Part shown: positions 17,541 through 26,411 of the stretch, in pieces | Layout of the letters: the number at the start of each line of letters is the position of its first letter | How positions within the stretch are numbered: position 1 is the first letter of the stretch | NCBI RefSeq assembly: GCF_000828475.1 | Contig: NZ_AP014648.1 | Location: 3,360,965 to 3,424,964, forward strand | Origin: Methyloceanibacter caenitepidi | Lineage (GTDB): Bacteria > Pseudomonadota > Alphaproteobacteria > Rhizobiales > Methyloligellaceae | Direction of reading: 5' to 3' | Length of the DNA: 64,000 nucleotides | Position numbers and translations under genes: made by a program | The notes under the pieces: generated by a model | The model's input: only the letters and a program-made list of their open reading frames with translations | What the model was told of the DNA's origin: nothing | Databases searched by the model: none

Positions 17541-19208
17541 TCACAGCTCGAGCAGGCGCCGCGCGATCACATGAGCCTGGATCTCGGCCGCGCCCTCGAA
17601 GATCGACAGGATGCGCGCATCGCACAGCACCCGGCTGATCGTATATTCGAGCGCGAAGCCGTTGCCGCCATGGATCTGCAGCGCATTGTCGGCTGCCGCC
17701 CAGGCCACACGCGCGGCGAGAAGCTTTGCCATGCCCGCTTCCAGATCGCAGCGCTCGCCGTGATCCTTCTTGCGCGCCGAGTAGTAGGTGAGCTGCCGGG
17801 CGAACAAAATTTCCGCCGCCATCATGGCCAGCTTGTCGGACACGCGCGGGAAATTGATGATCGGCTTGCCGAACTGGACACGCTCCATGCCGTACCGAAG
17901 GCCGATATCGAGCGCGGACTGCGCCACGCCGATGGCCCGTGCGGCCGTCTGGATGCGCGCCGCCTCGAAGGTCTGCATGAGCTGCTTGAAGCCCTGACCT
18001 TCGACGCCGCCGAGAAGATTGGCCGCCGGCACTTCGAAATTGTCGAAAGAGATATCGAACTCCTTCATGCCGCGATAGCCGAGCACTTCGATCTCGCCGC
18101 CGGACATGCCGGCTGCCGGGAAAGGTTTCTCGTCCGTACCGCGCGGCTTCGGCGCCAGGAACATCGACAGGCCGCGATAACCCTTCTCGTTCGGGTCGGT
18201 ACGCGCCAGCACGGTCATGAGATCGGCGCGCGCGGCATGGGTGATCCAGGTCTTCTGGCCGGTGATTTTGTAGACGTCGCCGTCCTTCACAGCGCGCGTT
18301 GTCAGCGAAGCAAGGTCGGAGCCCGTGTTCGGCTCGGTGAAGACAGCCGTGGGCAGGATCTCGCCGCTGGCGATCTTCGGCAGCCACTCTTCCTTCTGGG
18401 CGTCGGTGCCGCCGTTGTGGATCAGTTCCTCGGCGATCTCCGAGCGCGTGCCGAGCGAGCCCACGCCGATATAACCGCGTGACAGCTCCTCGGAGACGAC
18501 GCACATGGCTTCCTTGCCGAGACCCAAGCCGCCGAGTTCTTCCGGCAGCGTCAGCGAGAACACGCCGAGTTCGGCCATCTGGTTGACCAGCTCGAGCGGA
18601 ATGTAATCGTCCTTGAGGTGCCACTCCTGCGCATGAGGCACCACCTCGGCCAGAGAGAAGCGCCGCATCTCGTTTCGGATTTCCTCGAAAGTCTCGTCGA
18701 GACCCGGATCGCCGAAATTGGCCGCCGCGGCGCCCTCGGCGTCCTGGATCAAGGTCGAAACGCGCGCGCGCATCTCGGGCGTCACGCCCTGGATGAGGGC
18801 CACGACGTTGTCGGTCAGAAATGCTTCCTTCGCTGCGTCCGGCACCCCGAGCTCGTGCAGGCGGATAGTCTCACCTTGACTCATGACGACGCCGCCCGCG
18901 AGCTGCGCCAGATACTCGCCGATCACGATCTGGGTAAGCAGTCCCTCCAACTCACCGAATCGCCCCTCTTCGGAGGTGCGCTTGGCATAGTCAGCCATCT
19001 GCCGGATGCCCTCGACATAGGTGGCAATCCAGGCCAGGCCATGGGCGATATGCTCCTCGCGCTCCAGCGCGGCATTGTCGACCTTGCCGTCCGGGGCAAC
19101 CTTGGCTTTTACGGCCTCGGTGGCTGCAGCGCCCAGGGTTCCGGCCGCCTCGGCGGCGGCGTCAAGGAGCGGGATCAAACGGTCGGTCATCGATTCGGTG
19201 GCGGTCAA
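17541..19208 (-). CDS. mcd: methylsuccinyl-CoA dehydrogenase
   Basis: FAD enzyme that oxidises (2S)-methylsuccinyl-CoA to mesaconyl-CoA in the ethylmalonyl-CoA pathway, passing electrons to ETF. At 555 residues it is about 150 longer than ordinary acyl-CoA dehydrogenases because of an N-terminal extension (about 1-155), a known feature of Mcd. The dehydrogenase core shows VFTEPNTGSDLASLTTRA, KTWITHAARADLM, QTFEAARIQTAARAIG and the C-terminal IHGGNGFALEYTISR. I choose TTG 19208, which has a perfectly spaced GGAGGAA; ATG 19190 lacks one. It lies 175 bp after ccr in the same direction. Confidence 0.93.
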   Translation of the reverse strand: MTATESMTDRLIPLLDAAAEAAGTLGAAATEAVKAKVAPDGKVDNAALEREEHIAHGLAWIATYVEGIRQMADYAKRTSEEGRFGELEGLLTQIVIGEYLAQLAGGVVMSQGETIRLHELGVPDAAKEAFLTDNVVALIQGVTPEMRARVSTLIQDAEGAAAANFGDPGLDETFEEIRNEMRRFSLAEVVPHAQEWHLKDDYIPLELVNQMAELGVFSLTLPEELGGLGLGKEAMCVVSEELSRGYIGVGSLGTRSEIAEELIHNGGTDAQKEEWLPKIASGEILPTAVFTEPNTGSDLASLTTRAVKDGDVYKITGQKTWITHAARADLMTVLARTDPNEKGYRGLSMFLAPKPRGTDEKPFPAAGMSGGEIEVLGYRGMKEFDISFDNFEVPAANLLGGVEGQGFKQLMQTFEAARIQTAARAIGVAQSALDIGLRYGMERVQFGKPIINFPRVSDKLAMMAAEILFARQLTYYSARKKDHGERCDLEAGMAKLLAARVAWAAADNALQIHGGNGFALEYTISRVLCDARILSIFEGAAEIQAHVIARRLLEL

Positions 19209-19383
19209 CGTCGGGTTCCTCCGGTCGTGCGATCGAGGTTTGTTCCACACCGAACCGCGCGCGGCAGTGCGAGTCAAACCCCAATCGGCTTGGGGGACAT
19301 GAAAGTACAACGCGCCCCGGACCGAATGCCCGAGGCGCGCCTACGGCTGCCGGAGCAGCCGAATTCCAGAACCGGCCGGGCTG

Positions 19384-20700
19384 TTAGGCCTTGCCGTGAG
19401 TCTCTTCGCTCGCCTCGATCACGTCCTCGAAAGTGCGAAGACCGGTGACGGGCGCGCTCACCAGCACGGCCATGTTGCCGGGACGGTGCTCGTTGTTCCA
19501 CATGCGCATATGCGCCTTGGGGATCTGATCCCACGGGAACACTTCGGACATGCACGGATCGATGTGACGCTCGATCACCAGCTTGTTCGCCATGCTCGCC
19601 TGCTGCAGATGCGCGAAGTGCGAGCCCTGGACGCGCTTCTGATGCATCCAGACGTAGCGTGCGTCCATGGTCAGGTTGTAGCCGGTGGTGCCCGCGCAGA
19701 ACACGACCATGCCGCCGCGCTTCACGATCAGGGTGGAGACCGGGAAAGTCGCCTCGCCCGGATGCTCGAACACGCAGTCGACGTTCACGCCCTTACCAGT
19801 GATGTCCCAGATGGCCTTGCCGAACTTGCGCGCTTCTTTCAGCCAAGTATCAAACTCGGGCGAGCCCACCTTCGGCAACTGCCCCCAGCAATTGAAGTCC
19901 TTGCGGTTGATGACGCCCTTGGCGCCGAGCGACATCACGAAGTCGCGCTTGTCGTCCTCGGAAACCACGCCGATGGCGTTGGCGCCGGCGGTCGCGCAGA
20001 GCTGGATCGCCATGGAGCCCAGACCGCCCGAGGCGCCCCAGACCAGGACATTGTGTCCCGGCTTCAGGGTGTGCGGCCGATGGCCGAACAGCATGCGGTA
20101 AGACGTCGCGAGGGTCAGCGTGTAACAAGCCGCTTCCTCCCAGGTTAGGTGCTGCGGACGCGGCAGAAGCTGACGATCCTGCACGCGCGCAAACTGCGCA
20201 AACGACCCGTCCGGCGTCTCGTAGCCCCAAATGCGCTGAGACGTGGAGAACATCGGATCGCCGCCGTTGCACTCTTCGTCGTCGCCGTCGTCCTGGTTGC
20301 AGTGGATGACGACTTCGTCGCCGACCTTCCAGCGCTTCACCTTGGACCCGACGGCCCAGACAATGCCCGAAGCGTCGGAACCGGCGATATGGAACGGGTT
20401 CTTATGGACGTTGAACATGGAAACCGGCGTGCCGAGCGAAGCCCAAACGCCGTTGTAGTTGACGCCCGCAGCCATCACGAGAACGAGTACGTCGTGGGAG
20501 TCCAGTTCCCAGGTCGGAACCACCTCGACCTGCATGGCCTGATCGGGAGGACCCTCGCGGTCCTGGCGGATCGCCCAGGCGTACATGTTCTTCGGCACGT
20601 GGCCCAGGGGCGGAATCTCGCCGATCTCATAGAGATCCTTGATTTCGCCGCGCGTTGCGGGTGCGTCCGCTGAAACTTCACCTATCGACATCTCATTCAT
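19384..20700 (-). CDS. ccr: crotonyl-CoA carboxylase/reductase
   Basis: Key enzyme of the ethylmalonyl-CoA pathway: NADPH-dependent reductive carboxylation of crotonyl-CoA to (2S)-ethylmalonyl-CoA. 438 residues, a medium-chain dehydrogenase fold with the long N-terminal insert characteristic of Ccr (KNMYAWAIRQDREGPP, GVNYNGVWASLG, HIAGSDASGIVWAVG) and the cofactor motif LVWGASGGLGSMAIQL near 235. ATG 20700 follows a GGGGGAC element. It is divergent from ecm across 385 bp and upstream of mcd, so all three dedicated enzymes cluster here. Confidence 0.96.
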   Translation of the reverse strand: MNEMSIGEVSADAPATRGEIKDLYEIGEIPPLGHVPKNMYAWAIRQDREGPPDQAMQVEVVPTWELDSHDVLVLVMAAGVNYNGVWASLGTPVSMFNVHKNPFHIAGSDASGIVWAVGSKVKRWKVGDEVVIHCNQDDGDDEECNGGDPMFSTSQRIWGYETPDGSFAQFARVQDRQLLPRPQHLTWEEAACYTLTLATSYRMLFGHRPHTLKPGHNVLVWGASGGLGSMAIQLCATAGANAIGVVSEDDKRDFVMSLGAKGVINRKDFNCWGQLPKVGSPEFDTWLKEARKFGKAIWDITGKGVNVDCVFEHPGEATFPVSTLIVKRGGMVVFCAGTTGYNLTMDARYVWMHQKRVQGSHFAHLQQASMANKLVIERHIDPCMSEVFPWDQIPKAHMRMWNNEHRPGNMAVLVSAPVTGLRTFEDVIEASEETHGKA

Positions 20701-21085
20701 CCGGTTGTCCCCCCAGTCCTCTATTTGTCGGGGCGCTTTTTTGCATTTGCGAGAATTGTCTTCGATCCATCTCGCGACTGCAACATCTTTGCGGGCCGCA
20801 GACCTTGTCCGCCTGCCCGCACTGAAAACGCCGGGGCTCACATGGAAATGCCCAAATTTTGGCAGGGCTGCCTTAATCGGTCAGGAGGGTTAGCAAAAAG
20901 AATCGCCTCTTGCCAGAGGAAGAATCACTTCCGGGGCAACCCGCCGGTAAGCGGCGGCGATCACTTTTGAGGCTTTCAAAGGCCCGGCAGGGCGATTTAC
21001 AACGCTTCTAACGGCATATTGCCCGCACGCCCCGGGCATGCTTCGATGCACCGCACACGAACAGGGGACGGTTTCAGCAAGAGCT
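20701..21085. promoter_or_regulatory. divergent ccr / ecm promoter region
   Basis: A 385-bp gene-free region between the divergent starts of ccr and ecm must contain both promoters. It is less GC-rich near 20730-20770 and 20840-20920 than the genes. I see an imperfect 14-bp palindrome GCCCAAATTTTGGC at 20850-20863 and GCGAGA/TCTCGC arms 15 bp apart near 20748-20774, either of which might be an operator. No cobalamin riboswitch B12-box was found. Confidence 0.45.
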
Positions 21086-23086
21086 ATGAGCGGCAACACA
21101 GACAGCGACAAGCCGGTGCGCGATAAACCGTGGATGTTCCGCACCTATGCGGGCCATTCGACGGCCAAGGCTTCGAACGAACTCTATCGGAAGAACCTCT
21201 CCAAGGGGCAAACCGGCCTTTCCATCGCCTTCGATCTGCCGACGCAGACCGGCTACGACTCCGATTCTCCGCTGGCCCGCGGCGAGGTAGGCAAAGTCGG
21301 CGTGCCCGTCTCCCATCTCGGCGACATGCGGACGCTGCTCGACGGCATTCCGCTCGGCGAAATGAATACCTCGATGACCATCAACGCGCCGGCGGCGTGG
21401 TTGCTGTCGCTCTACATCTCGCTCGCGGACGAGCAAGGCACGGACCGGACCAAGCTCACCGGCACGACGCAGAACGACATCATTAAGGAATATCTCTCGC
21501 GCGGCACTTACGTGTTCCCGCCGGACCCTTCGTTGCGGCTTATCAAGGACGTGATCGTCTTCACGAACCAAGAAGTGCCGAAGTGGAATCCGACCAATGT
21601 CTGCTCCTACCACTTGCAGGAAGCGGGCGCGACGCCGGCCCAGGAACTCGCCTTCGCACTGGCCACGGCGCAGGCCGTGCTCGACCGCGTCAAGGAGTCC
21701 GGCGAGGTTCCAGAGGAGAGATTTCCCAAGGTCGTCGCCGCCATCAGCTTCTTCGTCAATGCGGGTGTCCGCTTCATCACCGAGATCTCGAAGATGCGGG
21801 CGTTTGTGGATCTGTGGGACGAGATCGCGCTCAATCGTTATGGCGTCGAGGAGCCCAAGTTGCGCCGCTTCCGCTACGGCGTGCAGGTCAACTCTCTCGG
21901 CCTGACCGAGCCGCAGCCCGAAAACAACGTGTACCGCATTTTGCTTTCGATGCTGGCGGTGACGCTGTCGAAGAAGGCGCGCGCCCGCGCCGTGCAGCTT
22001 CCCGCTTGGAACGAAGCGCTAGGTTTGCCGCGCCCCTGGGATCAGCAATGGTCGCTGCGGCTGCAGCAGATCGTCGCCTACGAGACCGACCTTCTGGAAT
22101 ATCAAGACATCTTCGACGGCTCCGAGGTAATCGACAGGAAGGTCGAGGAGCTGAAGGAGCAGGCCCGCGCCGAACTCGCCAAGATCGACGCCATGGGCGG
22201 CGCGGTGGCCAGCATCGATTACATGAAGGAGGCTTTGATCGCCTCCAACGCGCTCCGCATTGCCGATATCGAGCGGGGCGACCAGGTTCTCGTGGGCGTC
22301 AATCGTTATACCGAGACCGAGCCCTCGCCGCTGGACTCCGGCGTCGAAGGTATCCTCACGGTTCCGGAATCGGTAGAGCTCGAACAGGTCGCCGCGCTCC
22401 AGGCGTGGCGCCAGAATCGCGACAATGCCGCCGTCAACAAGGCTCTCACCGAGCTGAAGGAAGCCGCAAGCGAGGGCCGCAACATCATGCCGCCGTCAAT
22501 CGAAGCCGCCAAAGCCGGCGTCACCACCGGCGAGTGGGGCGCGGTGCTGCGCGAAGTCTTCGGCGAATACAGAGCCCCGACCGGCATCGGCGCGGCGCAT
22601 GTTGTCGACGAAGCGCGCATGGCGGAAATCCGCGATCTCGTCAGCGAGGTTTCCGGCAAGCTAGGCCGCACGCTGACTTTTGTCGTCGGAAAGCCGGGCC
22701 TCGACGGCCACTCCAACGGCGCGGAGCAGATTGCCGTGCGCGCCGACGACGTGGGCATGAAAGTGGTCTATGACGGCATTCGTCTGACTCCCGCCGAGAT
22801 CGTCGCACAAGCGAAAGAATCCAAGGCGCACGTTGTCGGGCTCTCGATCCTGTCGGGAAGCCACGTCTCGCTCGTGCGCGATGTGGTGCAGAAGCTTCGC
22901 GAGGCCGGCATGAGCGACGTCCCCGTCGTCGTGGGCGGCATCATTCCGCAGGAAGACGTCAACATCCTGAAGCAGTGCGGCGCTTCGGCGGTCTACACGC
23001 CCAAGGACTTCCAGCTCAACGAGATCATGACCGGAATCGTCAATCTCGTTGACCAGAATGCCGACGCTTTGGCCAAAGCCGGCTAG
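21086..23086 (+). CDS. ecm: ethylmalonyl-CoA mutase
   Basis: Adenosylcobalamin-dependent mutase converting (2R)-ethylmalonyl-CoA to (2S)-methylsuccinyl-CoA, the step between Ccr and Mcd; formerly called MeaA. The 666-residue single-chain protein has an N-terminal TIM barrel beginning KPWMFRTYAGHSTAKASN and FDLPTQTGYDSD, then a C-terminal B12 domain (about 540-660) with the base-off motif GLDGHSNGAEQ. A single chain and divergence from ccr favour Ecm over methylmalonyl-CoA mutase. ATG 21086 is chosen over the in-frame ATG 21038, which gives a non-conserved leader. Confidence 0.95.
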   Translation: MSGNTDSDKPVRDKPWMFRTYAGHSTAKASNELYRKNLSKGQTGLSIAFDLPTQTGYDSDSPLARGEVGKVGVPVSHLGDMRTLLDGIPLGEMNTSMTINAPAAWLLSLYISLADEQGTDRTKLTGTTQNDIIKEYLSRGTYVFPPDPSLRLIKDVIVFTNQEVPKWNPTNVCSYHLQEAGATPAQELAFALATAQAVLDRVKESGEVPEERFPKVVAAISFFVNAGVRFITEISKMRAFVDLWDEIALNRYGVEEPKLRRFRYGVQVNSLGLTEPQPENNVYRILLSMLAVTLSKKARARAVQLPAWNEALGLPRPWDQQWSLRLQQIVAYETDLLEYQDIFDGSEVIDRKVEELKEQARAELAKIDAMGGAVASIDYMKEALIASNALRIADIERGDQVLVGVNRYTETEPSPLDSGVEGILTVPESVELEQVAALQAWRQNRDNAAVNKALTELKEAASEGRNIMPPSIEAAKAGVTTGEWGAVLREVFGEYRAPTGIGAAHVVDEARMAEIRDLVSEVSGKLGRTLTFVVGKPGLDGHSNGAEQIAVRADDVGMKVVYDGIRLTPAEIVAQAKESKAHVVGLSILSGSHVSLVRDVVQKLREAGMSDVPVVVGGIIPQEDVNILKQCGASAVYTPKDFQLNEIMTGIVNLVDQNADALAKAG

Positions 23087-23106
23087 CGAACGCGCGCAGG
23101 GAAGGC

Positions 23107-24582
23107 CTAGTAGACCGGGGTCCAGTCCTCTTCGTCGGCGTCTTCCTGTTTCGCCGGGACCAGCGGCACGAGCGCCGCGTAGAGATCGAGACCCTGAATG
23201 GGCTTGTCGACTGACGCATTCACGCCCGCTTCGACATACGACTTCTCGTCTTCCGTGTCCGACAATGTCGCGAGCGCAACGATCGGCACATGCGCCGAGA
23301 CCGATTCCTGGGACCGGATGCGCTGCGCCAATTGGAGCCCCCGATAGTCGGGAAGCACGGTGTCCATGAGCACAACGTCATAGGAGCGCTGGGCCAGGCA
23401 CATCAGCGCCGCAGCCCCTGTCTCGGCGACATCGAACGTCAGCCCGAACTCGTCGAGATACGCTCCGATCAGAAGCCGGTTGACCGTGTTGTCTTCGATC
23501 ATGAGCGCATGTCCTGCCAACGAGCCGGCATGGTCACGCTTCTGCTCCGGCTTGCGCCGCGCCGAGCGCGCGGGCACCTGTTCGGGCTTCGGTTCCGGCT
23601 CAGGCATCGGCTCAGGTTCGGGCAACGGTTCCGGCTCAGGCACCGGCGTCTCAAGCATCTCCGCCATGGCCCGCTCGGCCGCCAGGCTGCCGGTCAACGG
23701 CTGCTCGAAAGCAATGACATCCGCATCGACGACATCCACCTCGTCGAGTTCGAGCATGTCGGCTGGGGCGGGCTGCGAGGATCGCTTGGCGGTCTCTTGT
23801 TCGGACACCAGGGCCTTGAACGTGAACCAGTACAGCGCCCCTTGTCCCAAGGCGCTGTCACACGAGACCTCGCCCCCCATGGCCTCGGCGATCCGCTGCG
23901 CGATCGGCAGGCCAAGACCGCCGTCGGACCGCGACATATCGGTCGAAGGCTGGAACAGGCGGGCCTGTTGCTCTGGGGTCATGCCGGGGCTGGTGTCGGT
24001 AATGTCGAAACGAACGGTCACCGGCGAGGCGGCGTCGTTGACGCTGACGTAAAGGCGGATCGACCCTTCGGCCGTGGCTTTGATGGAGGTCTCCATCAAC
24101 GCCATCAGTACCTGGCGGACGCGCATGGCGTCCCCGACGATATAGCGGGGGCAATTCGACGCCATGTCGACGCTGCTGGTCAGCCCCTTGGCCGCGGCGC
24201 AAGCCTGCAAGGCGGAGGCTGTTTCGCGGACGAGGGCGTGAAAATCGAAGGGCTCCACCGAAAAGTCGGCCTCGCCCGACTGGAGCGTGCTGAAGTCGAG
24301 CACTTCGGTCAGCGCGCTCAAGATGCGATGCATCGAATGGGACAGGGTTTCCGCGTCGCGCCGCTGCGCAAGATTGAGCGGCCCGTCGAGGATCCGGTCG
24401 GTCAACGCCGTGACGGATTCCATCGGCGGGCGCAGCTTTTTGCTGACGACGTCGAGAAGCCCCAGGGTCCCTGCGTTCGCTGCCTCCGCCGCCGCGCGCG
24501 CCTGCCGCTCCGCCTCGAGTTGCGCGACGAGGCCTTCGATCTGCCCGTACAGATCGTCGGCGCGAAATTCATTAACCTGCAT
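23107..24582 (-). CDS. degenerate hybrid sensor kinase / receiver protein
   Basis: 491 residues without transmembrane segments. A coiled N-terminus (10-40) leads into a HisKA-like helix pair where the H-box reads VSKKLRPPMESV, so the phosphoacceptor His is Lys48. The HATPase part keeps a G2-like GGLGLPIAQR (221-230) and Asp196, but the N-box VLMALMETSIKAT has lost the Mg-binding Asn. An acidic Pro-Glu repeat linker (about 305-330) precedes an intact receiver domain (about 360-480) with EDN, phosphoacceptor Asp407 in LMDTVLPD, and DKPI. Likely a phosphorelay receiver or scaffold rather than a kinase (inference). It converges on ecm. Confidence 0.85.
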   Translation of the reverse strand: MQVNEFRADDLYGQIEGLVAQLEAERQARAAAEAANAGTLGLLDVVSKKLRPPMESVTALTDRILDGPLNLAQRRDAETLSHSMHRILSALTEVLDFSTLQSGEADFSVEPFDFHALVRETASALQACAAAKGLTSSVDMASNCPRYIVGDAMRVRQVLMALMETSIKATAEGSIRLYVSVNDAASPVTVRFDITDTSPGMTPEQQARLFQPSTDMSRSDGGLGLPIAQRIAEAMGGEVSCDSALGQGALYWFTFKALVSEQETAKRSSQPAPADMLELDEVDVVDADVIAFEQPLTGSLAAERAMAEMLETPVPEPEPLPEPEPMPEPEPKPEQVPARSARRKPEQKRDHAGSLAGHALMIEDNTVNRLLIGAYLDEFGLTFDVAETGAAALMCLAQRSYDVVLMDTVLPDYRGLQLAQRIRSQESVSAHVPIVALATLSDTEDEKSYVEAGVNASVDKPIQGLDLYAALVPLVPAKQEDADEEDWTPVY

Positions 24583-24826
24583 TTTTGCCCCACCAGATAG
24601 TCAGCTTGCATGTTCGTAAGCCCGAGCATCGGGGAGATGATTTAAAAGGCCGCTAAGTGGCTTGGTTGACGATTCCCTAAGCCCCCGCTTTAAAGACCGG
24701 AACTCCGCAGTTTTCTCGCGCGAAAGCCGCCGTGGCGAAGCCTGACGCACTCAAGGCGTCCCGCTCAGGTGCGGCTATCCCCGCGGGACCGGAGACAAAG
24801 GCACGCGCTACACCTAGAAGCACACG

Positions 24827-25078
24827 ATGATCATCTGCTCTTGCACCGTCCTCACGTCGGAGGAGATTCACGAAGCCGTCGCGTCACTGCGGACGAAGGA
24901 TCCGTTCGTCGTCCTGACGCCCGGGCTGATCTACAAAACGCTCGGCAAGCGGCCGAAATGCGGGGATTGCATGCCATTGGTGGTGAAACTGATCGTCGGG
25001 TACGATGAGGAGGGACCCGTGTCCGCAGCCTCGTTTCCGCACCGGTCTCCCTTCGACGATACGCCACCTGCGGACTAG
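24827..25078 (+). CDS. bfd: bacterioferritin-associated ferredoxin
   Basis: Small [2Fe-2S] protein of 83 residues that reduces ferric iron stored in bacterioferritin to allow release. The four cluster cysteines are Cys4 and Cys6 (CSC) and Cys45 and Cys48 (KCGDC), the BFD-like arrangement. The C-terminal 20 residues (PVSAASFPHRSPFDDTPP) are an extra polar tail. It lies 58 bp before bfr in the same direction, and the two partner proteins act together in the cytosol. Confidence 0.92.
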   Translation: MIICSCTVLTSEEIHEAVASLRTKDPFVVLTPGLIYKTLGKRPKCGDCMPLVVKLIVGYDEEGPVSAASFPHRSPFDDTPPAD

Positions 25079-25096
25079 CCAGGCTTGAGGAATTAC

Positions 25097-25113
25097 CTTA
25101 TAACTATTCTAAA
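25097..25113. promoter_or_regulatory. ICE-like (Irr) box before bfr
   Basis: CTTATAA-CTA-TTCTAAA matches the Irr iron-control-element consensus TTTAGAA-N3-TTCTAAA at 12 of 14 arm positions. It lies between bfd and bfr, 24 bp before the bfr ATG, in an AT-rich stretch that also contains TATAACT. Irr represses iron-storage genes under iron limitation in rhizobia, so the position makes sense. Confidence 0.55.
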
Positions 25114-25136
25114 CTGTAAATGGAGATGAGGTTCCG

Positions 25137-25634
25137 ATGAAGGGCAATCCACGGGTAATCGACTATCTGAACAAGTCGTTGACGCATGAGCTGACAGCGG
25201 TGAACCAGTATTGGCTGCACTATCGTCTGCTCGACGACTGGGGCTATCAGAAGCTCGCCGCGAAAGAGCGCGAAGAGTCGATCGAGGAGATGCAGCACGC
25301 GGACAAGCTCGTCACGCGCATTATCTTCCTCGAGGGTTTCCCGAACATGCAGAAGCTCGATCCGCTCATGATCGGGCAGAATGTCAAAGAGATCCTGGAA
25401 TGCGACCTCAAGGCTGAGTACAGCGCCCGTGCGCTCTACATGGAAGCCCGCGCGGCCTGCCGCGACGAAGAGGACTATGTCAGCATGCTGCTGTTCGAAG
25501 AGCTTTTGAAGGACGAGGAAGGCCACATCGATTATATTGAGACCCAGCTTGGCCTCCTGAGCGACATCGGCGCTCAGAATTACGGTCAGCTCAATGCCAA
25601 GTCCGCCGACGATGTCGACGGCGGCGACGACTAG
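25137..25634 (+). CDS. bfr: bacterioferritin
   Basis: Haem-containing iron-storage subunit of a 24-mer nanocage, 165 residues. The ferroxidase ligands are all present: Glu18, Glu51, His54, Glu94, Glu127 and His130, and Met52 supplies the inter-subunit haem ligand (EEMQHAD). The short acidic C-terminus DDVDGGDD is variable in the family. It follows bfd by 58 bp; the intervening AT-rich DNA holds an Irr-type box, pointing to iron-dependent control. Confidence 0.97.
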   Translation: MKGNPRVIDYLNKSLTHELTAVNQYWLHYRLLDDWGYQKLAAKEREESIEEMQHADKLVTRIIFLEGFPNMQKLDPLMIGQNVKEILECDLKAEYSARALYMEARAACRDEEDYVSMLLFEELLKDEEGHIDYIETQLGLLSDIGAQNYGQLNAKSADDVDGGDD

Positions 25635-25663
25635 GACTCAATAGCGCAGGTTCCGGCAGTCCT

Positions 25664-26335
25664 ATGACAACTTCCGAGCTTGATGGTCCCCGCTTGGCGC
25701 CAGCCGCCGGCGGGGCACCCAAGCAACTTGTCGTCTTCCTCCATGGCTACGGCGCGGACGGAAACGACCTGATCGCCCTCGGACGCGAATGGGCGCCGCT
25801 CCTGCCGCACGCGGCCTTCGTGTCGCCTCATGCGCCCGAGCCCTGCGGCATGGCCCCCATGGGCCGCCAATGGTTCGACCTGTCCATGGGCGACATGTCG
25901 ATCATCGCGGCCGGGGTCAAACGCGCGGCGCCGGCCCTCGATTCGTTTCTCGATGCCGAACTCGAACGCCAGGGGCTGACGGCCGAATCGCTCGCGCTGG
26001 TGGGCTTCAGCCAAGGCACGATGATGGCGCTGGCCGTGGGACTGACCCGCCAAGCAAGGCCCGCGGCGATCGTCGGTTATTCCGGCGCGCTGGCGACAAT
26101 GGAGGGGCTGCCGCCCCCTGGAGAGGGACCGGCCATCCTTCTCGTCCACGGCGACATGGACGAGGTGATCCCGGTCGAGGCGATGACCATGGCCCGCGAA
26201 GCCTTGGGTCAGGCGGGTTTGAGCGTGCAGTGGCATGTGAGCCGCGGCATCGGCCACGGGATCGACGGCGATGGGTTGCGCCTCGGCGGCGAGTTCCTCA
26301 AGCAGGCGTTCGCGGGCACCCTGATTGCGGGTTGA
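25664..26335 (+). CDS. alpha/beta-hydrolase, phospholipase/carboxylesterase family
   Basis: 223-residue cytosolic esterase of the acyl-protein thioesterase/carboxylesterase type. The catalytic triad is Ser116 in GFSQG, Asp166 in HGDMDEVIP and His198 in GIGHGI; the oxyanion segment is FLHGYGADGND. The physiological ester is unknown. It begins 29 bp after bfr, but a functional connection to iron storage is not evident. Confidence 0.88.
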   Translation: MTTSELDGPRLAPAAGGAPKQLVVFLHGYGADGNDLIALGREWAPLLPHAAFVSPHAPEPCGMAPMGRQWFDLSMGDMSIIAAGVKRAAPALDSFLDAELERQGLTAESLALVGFSQGTMMALAVGLTRQARPAAIVGYSGALATMEGLPPPGEGPAILLVHGDMDEVIPVEAMTMAREALGQAGLSVQWHVSRGIGHGIDGDGLRLGGEFLKQAFAGTLIAG

Positions 26336-26411
26336 GGGTGTCACAATCACATCATCTAGGGTCCTTCACATTCGTGACACGTGCTTATAGTATCTCCCGC
26401 GACAACTGAGG

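Noticed and set aside
20701..21085. Possible cobalamin riboswitch before ecm or pduO
   Set aside because: No B12-box-like GCCACTG motif or the usual stem pattern was found in this region or before pduO.
23590..23660. DNA repeat inside the sensor protein gene
   Set aside because: The repeated GGTTCGGGC-type units encode the Pro-Glu linker in frame; this is a coding low-complexity region, not a separate element.
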